Positions 44,578-49,058 of a DNA stretch of 49,058 nucleotides are shown here, piece by piece (the stretch's first letter is position 1; every line of letters begins with the position of its first letter). Origin of the DNA: JBCBTD01 sp039818825 (GTDB lineage: Bacteria; Pseudomonadota; Alphaproteobacteria; Geminicoccales; Geminicoccaceae); assembly GCA_039818825.1 (NCBI GenBank), contig JBCBTD010000031.1, forward strand, positions 1 to 49,058, in the 5' to 3' direction. The position numbers were made by a program, and so were the translations under genes. The notes beneath the pieces are model-generated. The model was not told the origin of the DNA. It saw only the letters and a list, made by a program, of their open reading frames with translations, and did not search any database.

Positions 44578-45411
44578 TTACGCGTCCGGCCGCTTCGTCG
44601 CCATCAGCGAGAACGCCAAGGGCACGCGCGGCTGGCCGGGAGGCAGCTGATAGTGGCGGTCGTCGTCGCTGACCATCATCGGAAACAGTCGCCAGACCAA
44701 CCGATCGTGCTCGCGGAACCAGTCGACCCGCAGCCCGGCCGCGATCAGCGCGCCGAACAGCCGGTCGAAACCGTGTATCCACTCGAACGTCCGTCGGTTG
44801 ACGATCTCGGTCGCATCGCCGGTGTACGTGGTGGCTTCATCGAACGTCAGCGGCGAATCGCACGGCGTCGGCACGTCGTAGGTAGCGACGAGGCGGCCAT
44901 CGACCTCCTCCAGGGCGAGCACGGCCGGGTGGCCCTCAGCGAGGTAGAGCCGACCGCCGGGCACCAGACAGTCGGCGACGGCCCGAGCCCACAGGTGCAA
45001 ATCCGGCAGCCAGTTGATCGCGCCCCAGGTGACGTAGACCAGATCCGCAGGCGCGCCGATCAGGGCGGGCGCACGCTCGACCGGCCCCTCGACGAAGCGG
45101 ACGTCGAGGTCGGCGCGGGTCGCCAGTTCGCGAGCTGCGGCGATCGCCGGCGCCGAGTAGTCGAGGCCGGTGACGCGGGCTCCGCGTCGGGCGAGGTTGA
45201 GGCTGTCGAGACCGAAATGGCATTGCAGGTGGCTGACCCGCAGGCCCCGTAGATCCGGGAGCTCGGCCGCCTCGATGGCATGGAGCGTCTCCTCACCGGC
45301 GAGGAACCGCGCGACGCCGTAGGCGCCGGTCCGATCGGCAAGGTGGATGGCGACGCGCTCGTCCCAGTTGGCACGGTTGGTGACGACCCACCCGGCTTCG
45401 TCCGAGGTCAC
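44578..45411 (-). CDS. Class I SAM-dependent methyltransferase
   Basis: A 277-residue methyltransferase. The SAM motif I region reads LRVSHLQCHFGLDSLNLARRGARVTGLDYS (split over residues 56-85), where the Q-C-H variant of the usual D-x-G-x-G is characteristic of one subfamily. VYVTWGAINWL is the motif IV region and CLVPGGRLYLAEGHP follows. The target is unknown. The start is a GTG overlapping the matB-like stop (GTGA), so translation is coupled. Context of malonyl-CoA synthetase and amidase does not define the acceptor. Confidence 0.87.
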   Translation of the reverse strand: MTSDEAGWVVTNRANWDERVAIHLADRTGAYGVARFLAGEETLHAIEAAELPDLRGLRVSHLQCHFGLDSLNLARRGARVTGLDYSAPAIAAARELATRADLDVRFVEGPVERAPALIGAPADLVYVTWGAINWLPDLHLWARAVADCLVPGGRLYLAEGHPAVLALEEVDGRLVATYDVPTPCDSPLTFDEATTYTGDATEIVNRRTFEWIHGFDRLFGALIAAGLRVDWFREHDRLVWRLFPMMVSDDDRHYQLPPGQPRVPLAFSLMATKRPDA

Positions 45412-46919
45412 GCGAACGCGTCCCGATAGGTCTCGCGAAGCGCGACTTTCTGAACTTTGCCCATCGTGTTGCGCGGCAGGCTCGGCACGAAGAAGACCCG
45501 CTTCGGCTGCTTGAACTTGGCGAGCTGCCCGGCCAGCGGCCTGAGGACGTCGGCTTCCGTCAGGCGGACGCCCGGTTCCAGTGCGACGACCGCCGTCACG
45601 CCCTCGCCGAAATCGGCATGAGGCACGCCGACGACCGCACTCTCGGCGACACCGGCGACAGCGTCGATCAGCGCTTCGACCTCGGCAGGATAGACGTTGA
45701 ACCCGCCCGAGATGATCAGGTCCTTGTCGCGGCCGACGATGGCGACGTAACCACGTCCGTCGACGACGCCCAGATCGCCGGTGACGAAGAACCCGTCGGG
45801 GCGAAACTCCGCGGCGGTCTTCTCCGGCAGATTCCAGTATCCCTGGAATACGTTCGGGCCCTTCACCTCGATGACGCCGACGGAGCCTGTGGGCAACACG
45901 GCACCGGTCTCGCCGTCGGCGATGCGCACGTCCACGCCCGGCAGCGGCAAGCCGACCGTTCCGGCGCGGCGTTCGCCGTCATAGGGATTGGACGTGATCA
46001 TGTTGGTTTCGGTCATGCCGTAGCGCTCGAGGATCGCGTGCCCGGTCCGTTCGGCGAACGCCCTGTGAACCTCCGCCGACAAGGGTGCGGAGCCGGAGAC
46101 GAACAGGCGCATGTGGGCCACCAGCTCACGGTCGAAGGCCGGGTGGGCCAGCAGCCGGGTGTAGAACGTCGGCACACCCATGATCGCGCTCGCCTGCGGC
46201 AGCGCATGGACGACGGCATCGGCGTCGAAGCCAGAGAGGAACGACATCGACGCCCCCGCCACGAGGACCACGTTGGTCGCGACGAACAGCCCGTGGGTGT
46301 GGAAGATCGGCAGGGCGTGAACCAGCACGTCGTCGGGGCGGAACTGCCAGTACTCGGCGAGCGTGAACGCATTGGACGTCAGGTTACGATGGCTCAGCAT
46401 GGCGCCCTTGGACCGACCGGTCGTCCCCGACGTGTAGAGGATCGCGGCTAGGTCGTCCGCCTCGCGGGCGACGACCGGCAAGGGCTCGATCGCCGCCGTC
46501 ACCAGGTCCATCAGCGAACCGTCAGCAGCGACGCCGAGCGTCTCCAAGCGCGCGCCGTGGCGGGCGGCGATCGGCGCCAGCGCTGCCGCCCGGTCGGGGC
46601 TCGTGACGAGCACCCGGGGCTCGGCATCGCCGATGAAGAAGTCGACCTCCGCAGCCGTGTAAGCGGTGTTCAGCGGCAAGAACACGGCGCCCGCGGCTGC
46701 GCAGCCGAGATAGAGGACGATCGCCTCCGGGGACTTGTCGATCTGCGCGGCAACGCGGTCGCCAGGACGGACCCCGACGTCCACCAGCGCGGCGGCGGCC
46801 CGGCGCGCGAGGATGAAGGTGTCCTGCCAGGAGAGGCGGCGGCCGTCCGGCGTCGTCATCAACGCCGCCTCCGGCTCGCGCGCCCGCGCGGCGAACACCT
46901 CGAACAGGTTGTCGCTCAT
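45408..46919 (-). CDS. matB: Malonyl-CoA synthetase
   Basis: A 503-residue ANL-superfamily acyl-CoA synthetase. P-loop AAILYTSGTTGRSKGAMLSH, then LPIFHTHGLFVATN, the A5-type motif ERYGMTETNMITSNPYDGER, and GYWNLPEKT. The catalytic lysine is in NTMGKVQK near the C-terminus. The segment TETNMxTSNPYDGERRxG is characteristic of MatB, which activates malonate (or methylmalonate) with ATP. The ATG at 46919 follows GGGGAAGG. No malonyl-CoA decarboxylase is seen in the window. Confidence 0.88.
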   Translation of the reverse strand: MSDNLFEVFAARAREPEAALMTTPDGRRLSWQDTFILARRAAAALVDVGVRPGDRVAAQIDKSPEAIVLYLGCAAAGAVFLPLNTAYTAAEVDFFIGDAEPRVLVTSPDRAAALAPIAARHGARLETLGVAADGSLMDLVTAAIEPLPVVAREADDLAAILYTSGTTGRSKGAMLSHRNLTSNAFTLAEYWQFRPDDVLVHALPIFHTHGLFVATNVVLVAGASMSFLSGFDADAVVHALPQASAIMGVPTFYTRLLAHPAFDRELVAHMRLFVSGSAPLSAEVHRAFAERTGHAILERYGMTETNMITSNPYDGERRAGTVGLPLPGVDVRIADGETGAVLPTGSVGVIEVKGPNVFQGYWNLPEKTAAEFRPDGFFVTGDLGVVDGRGYVAIVGRDKDLIISGGFNVYPAEVEALIDAVAGVAESAVVGVPHADFGEGVTAVVALEPGVRLTEADVLRPLAGQLAKFKQPKRVFFVPSLPRNTMGKVQKVALRETYRDAFA

Positions 46920-46991
46920 GCTTACCTTCCCCGCACCGGCCGTCTCTGCGCGCAGGACAAGAAAGCACGATGGAACGCCAGGTGCACGGGC

Positions 46992-48110
46992 TCAGACGGC
47001 CGCCGCGGTCGGTACCGTGACGGGCTCTGCCGGTCCACGCTGGGGGACGATGTCCAGCACCTGCAGGAAACGCACGATCTGCCGCAGATGCCAGAAGCCG
47101 CCCTTGCCGTGGAAGCCGAGGTGACCGCCGCCGCGTGCGAGGCCGACCATCAAGGCGGGGGATGGACGGATCGAGTGGTAGGCAGCGGCCGGAATGAACG
47201 GATCGTCGGCGGCGTGGAGCAGTGCCGTCGGCGTGCCGATCGCCGGCAGATGCTGGGCCGCGCTGACCCGGCGGTAGTAGTCGTCGGCACCGGTGAAACC
47301 GTGACGCGGCGCAGTGATGCGGTCGTCGACCTCGAACAACGTCCGACAGCGGCGAACGGCCTCACACTCGTCGGGCCGGAGCGATGTCCAGGGATGCAGG
47401 TAGTTGGCCTTGAGCGCGCGCAAGAGATAGTCGTGATAGATCCAGTTGCGCTGCGCGTGGATGGCCACCGACGCTGCTGGAAGGTCGATCGGTGCGGACA
47501 CGCTGACTGCCGCCCGCACCCGCTGATCGACCGCCGCCAGCGCAAGATAGTCGAGCAGCAGGTTGCCGCCCAACGAGAAGCCGACGAGCACGAGGCCCGA
47601 GGCGGTTGCCGGGAGCTGCGGCACGAACGCGGCAACGTCCGGGTATCGCCCGGCGTGGGACCAATCCCTGCAGGTGCGTTGCGACGGCCCGGCGCCCCTG
47701 AGGCTGAGGCGGACGACCCTGGCACCGACGCCCGTGAAGAAGCGGCTGGCGTGCAGCACGTAGCTGCTGGTTTCGCAACCTCCCAGGCCATGCAGCAGAA
47801 CGATGGCGGGCCACGCCGGATCGCGCTCCGCCGGGTCGTCGACGCGCGCCGACAAGACGTCGCCATCACCGAGCGGTAGTGCCAACGGCCGCCCTGGACC
47901 ACCCGGCAGCCGCGGCGACGGCAACAGCGGATTGCGCATCGATTGGAGATGCGGCCCCAGCCAAGGGAAGCGGGCACGAAACGGCTCGAACACCAGCGAT
48001 CGCTCACTCTTCGGTCGTTCCGCTGGAGATGCGGCAATGCCGCTCGACGGCAAGAGTCGTGTCATCGCCGCGGCCGGGTCCACCGTCAGCGCTGGACCGG
48101 CTCGGGCCAT
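46992..48110 (-). CDS. Alpha/beta-hydrolase of the YheT family
   Basis: A 372-residue alpha/beta-hydrolase. IVLLHGLGG near residue 115 is the oxyanion segment, the nucleophile serine lies in VGFSLGGNLLLDY, the aspartate in ADDPFIP and the histidine in GGGHLGFHG. The YheT/Abhydro-lipase pattern also includes MRNPLLPSPRLPG and FEVDDRITAPRHGF. Start at the ATG at 48110, which has AAGG six bases upstream and overlaps the ureidoglycolate lyase gene; an ATG at 48065 lacks a site. The physiological substrate is unknown. Confidence 0.87.
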   Translation of the reverse strand: MARAGPALTVDPAAAMTRLLPSSGIAASPAERPKSERSLVFEPFRARFPWLGPHLQSMRNPLLPSPRLPGGPGRPLALPLGDGDVLSARVDDPAERDPAWPAIVLLHGLGGCETSSYVLHASRFFTGVGARVVRLSLRGAGPSQRTCRDWSHAGRYPDVAAFVPQLPATASGLVLVGFSLGGNLLLDYLALAAVDQRVRAAVSVSAPIDLPAASVAIHAQRNWIYHDYLLRALKANYLHPWTSLRPDECEAVRRCRTLFEVDDRITAPRHGFTGADDYYRRVSAAQHLPAIGTPTALLHAADDPFIPAAAYHSIRPSPALMVGLARGGGHLGFHGKGGFWHLRQIVRFLQVLDIVPQRGPAEPVTVPTAAAV

Positions 48111-48601
48111 GCAGCGCCTTGGGTGGGCGTGGTGAGGAGCCTGACAGGCTCGTCGAGCCCCTGGACTTCGGTATCCAGCTCGGTGCCATCCTCGTGAACC
48201 AGCATCAGGAACCGGCAAGGCAGCAGCGACAACAGCGGATGGTGCCACACACCCGGCGCATAGATGACGCCGCGGGCGCCTTCACAAAGAAAAGCCCGCA
48301 GCGTCCCCAGCGCCGGTCGCCCGCCCAGATCCTCGGCCACGACGACGAGAAACCGACCAGCCATGCCGCAGGGCACGAACAACTGCGACGACACCGCGTG
48401 GCGCTCCAGACGTTCGATCCGGGTAGGCAAGGCCTCAGCCGCCGCCCGGATGAGCACGACGTTGGGGGACAAGCCGCCGCGCCCGTCGACGAGCCGACCC
48501 ACATGGTCGAAGCGGCCGGGCGCCCCGCCTGCCGAGAGGTCCAGAAGATCGCCGAACGGCGCGAACGCGGCCGCGGTCAGGGATTCGAGCCGCAGGTCCA
48601 T
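48086..48601 (-). CDS. allA: Ureidoglycolate lyase
   Basis: A 171-residue AllA-type protein that splits ureidoglycolate into glyoxylate and urea in purine breakdown. The N-terminal LTAAAFAPFGDLLD, the middle RHAVSSQLFVPCG, then GVIYAPGVWHHPLLSL with metal-ligand-like histidines, and the end FLMLVHEDGTELDTEV match the family. The ATG is at 48601. No other allantoin-pathway genes are in the window; the gene overlaps a YheT-type hydrolase. Confidence 0.93.
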   Translation of the reverse strand: MDLRLESLTAAAFAPFGDLLDLSAGGAPGRFDHVGRLVDGRGGLSPNVVLIRAAAEALPTRIERLERHAVSSQLFVPCGMAGRFLVVVAEDLGGRPALGTLRAFLCEGARGVIYAPGVWHHPLLSLLPCRFLMLVHEDGTELDTEVQGLDEPVRLLTTPTQGAAWPEPVQR

Positions 48602-48631
48602 GGCTGCTCCCGTCGTCGTTCGGCGGCGCGG

Positions 48632-49058
48632 TCAGCGCCGCAGCAAAAGGTCATCCTTGTCGAACAGGTCAGCGGCCGGCGCGATCACCGCCGGGTCCGG
48701 CACCGCGATCTTCTTCGCCTTCGGCTTGTACGGTACCTGCTGCAAGACGTGAGCGATTGCCGCCAATCGCGCCCGTCGCTTCTCGTTGCCGTTGACGATC
48801 ATCCACGGTGACGCTTCGGTATCCGTGAAGACCACCATGTCAGCTATGGCCTTGGTATAGTCATCGTACTTTTCCAGCGCGACCTGGTCGACCGGACTGA
48901 GCTTCCAATGCTTCAGTGGGTCCTTGCGTCGATCGCCAAACCGCTTCTTCTGCTCCTTCTTGCCGAGTGAGAACCAGAGCTTGATCAAGTGGATACCGTC
49001 CTCGATGAGGACGCGCTCCAGGTGCGGGACGTGCTTGACGAACCGGGCGTACTCGGCC
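48632..49058 (-). CDS. ppk2: Polyphosphate kinase 2 family protein, C-terminal part
   Basis: The gene runs off the right edge; the first bases of the frame, reading leftwards, are coding at once (EYARFVKHVPHLERVLIEDG). The visible ~140 residues contain HLIKLWFSLGKKEQKKRF, DPLKHWKLSPVD, then the lid region DTEASPWMIVNGNEKRRARL, all typical of PPK2, which transfers phosphate between polyphosphate and nucleotides. The P-loop half is outside the window. It ends about 30 bp before allA starts. Confidence 0.9.
   Translation of the reverse strand, partial: AEYARFVKHVPHLERVLIEDGIHLIKLWFSLGKKEQKKRFGDRRKDPLKHWKLSPVDQVALEKYDDYTKAIADMVVFTDTEASPWMIVNGNEKRRARLAAIAHVLQQVPYKPKAKKIAVPDPAVIAPAADLFDKDDLLLRR

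Overview
The window is a gene-dense stretch of a high-GC chromosome (about two thirds G+C by eye). The gene content points to a metabolically versatile alphaproteobacterium, perhaps of the Rhodospirillales or Geminicoccales kind. Reasons are a Thu-type trehalose ABC transporter, a dnaK-dnaJ pair with alphaproteobacterial-style sequences, many GTG/TTG starts, 1-8 nt coupled overlaps, and abundant CoA-ester and amino-acid catabolism genes. The genus call is inference. I saw no rRNA, tRNA, CRISPR array or complete insertion sequence.

Region by region. 1-7.5 kb: the end of an amidase, a GMC oxidoreductase, and a minus-strand operon of a two-subunit CoA-transferase-fold enzyme plus succinate-semialdehyde dehydrogenase (gabD). 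This operon is divergent from a CaiB/BaiF CoA-transferase. A 0.9-kb gene-poor, relatively AT-rich spacer with inverted repeats (2181-3097) lies between gabD and the GMC gene. 7.5-9.6 kb: a gene-poor patch with a 107-bp element bounded by 13-bp inverted repeats, then an HxlR regulator divergent from a double NTF2-like (SnoaL) protein. 9.6-19.9 kb: the most interesting block. A minus-strand operon encodes a three-subunit opine/D-hydroxyproline-type flavin dehydrogenase, a DapA-family lyase and a GntR regulator. It is divergent from a plus-strand operon with two tandem paralogous solute-binding proteins, two permeases and an ATPase of a polar amino-acid ABC transporter, followed by a DUF6282-type metal hydrolase and a phosphotriesterase-family hydrolase. 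Two GTATAC half-sites one helical turn apart sit in the shared intergenic region. Together these look like an import, hydrolysis, oxidation and lyase pathway for an unidentified amino-acid-like compound.

19.9-24 kb: a LysE exporter, an acyl-CoA dehydrogenase, a secreted SMP-30/royal-jelly-type beta-propeller protein and a racemase-like class III CoA-transferase. 24-30.3 kb: trehalose-6-phosphate synthase (otsA), dnaK, dnaJ, and an acyl-CoA synthetase broken by a one-base frameshift. 30.6-36.4 kb: a five-gene alpha-glucoside/trehalose uptake operon (binding protein, two permeases, GH13 glucosidase, ATPase). With otsA 3 kb upstream, both trehalose synthesis and alpha-glucoside use are encoded locally.

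36.4-49 kb: a stand-alone PAS protein, an EamA transporter, a crystallin-J1-like ADP-ribosylglycohydrolase homologue, a large MscS channel, glucose-6-phosphate isomerase, an amidase, a methyltransferase, malonyl-CoA synthetase (matB), a YheT-type hydrolase, ureidoglycolate lyase and the end of a polyphosphate kinase 2. From matB to pgi the minus-strand genes are tightly packed.
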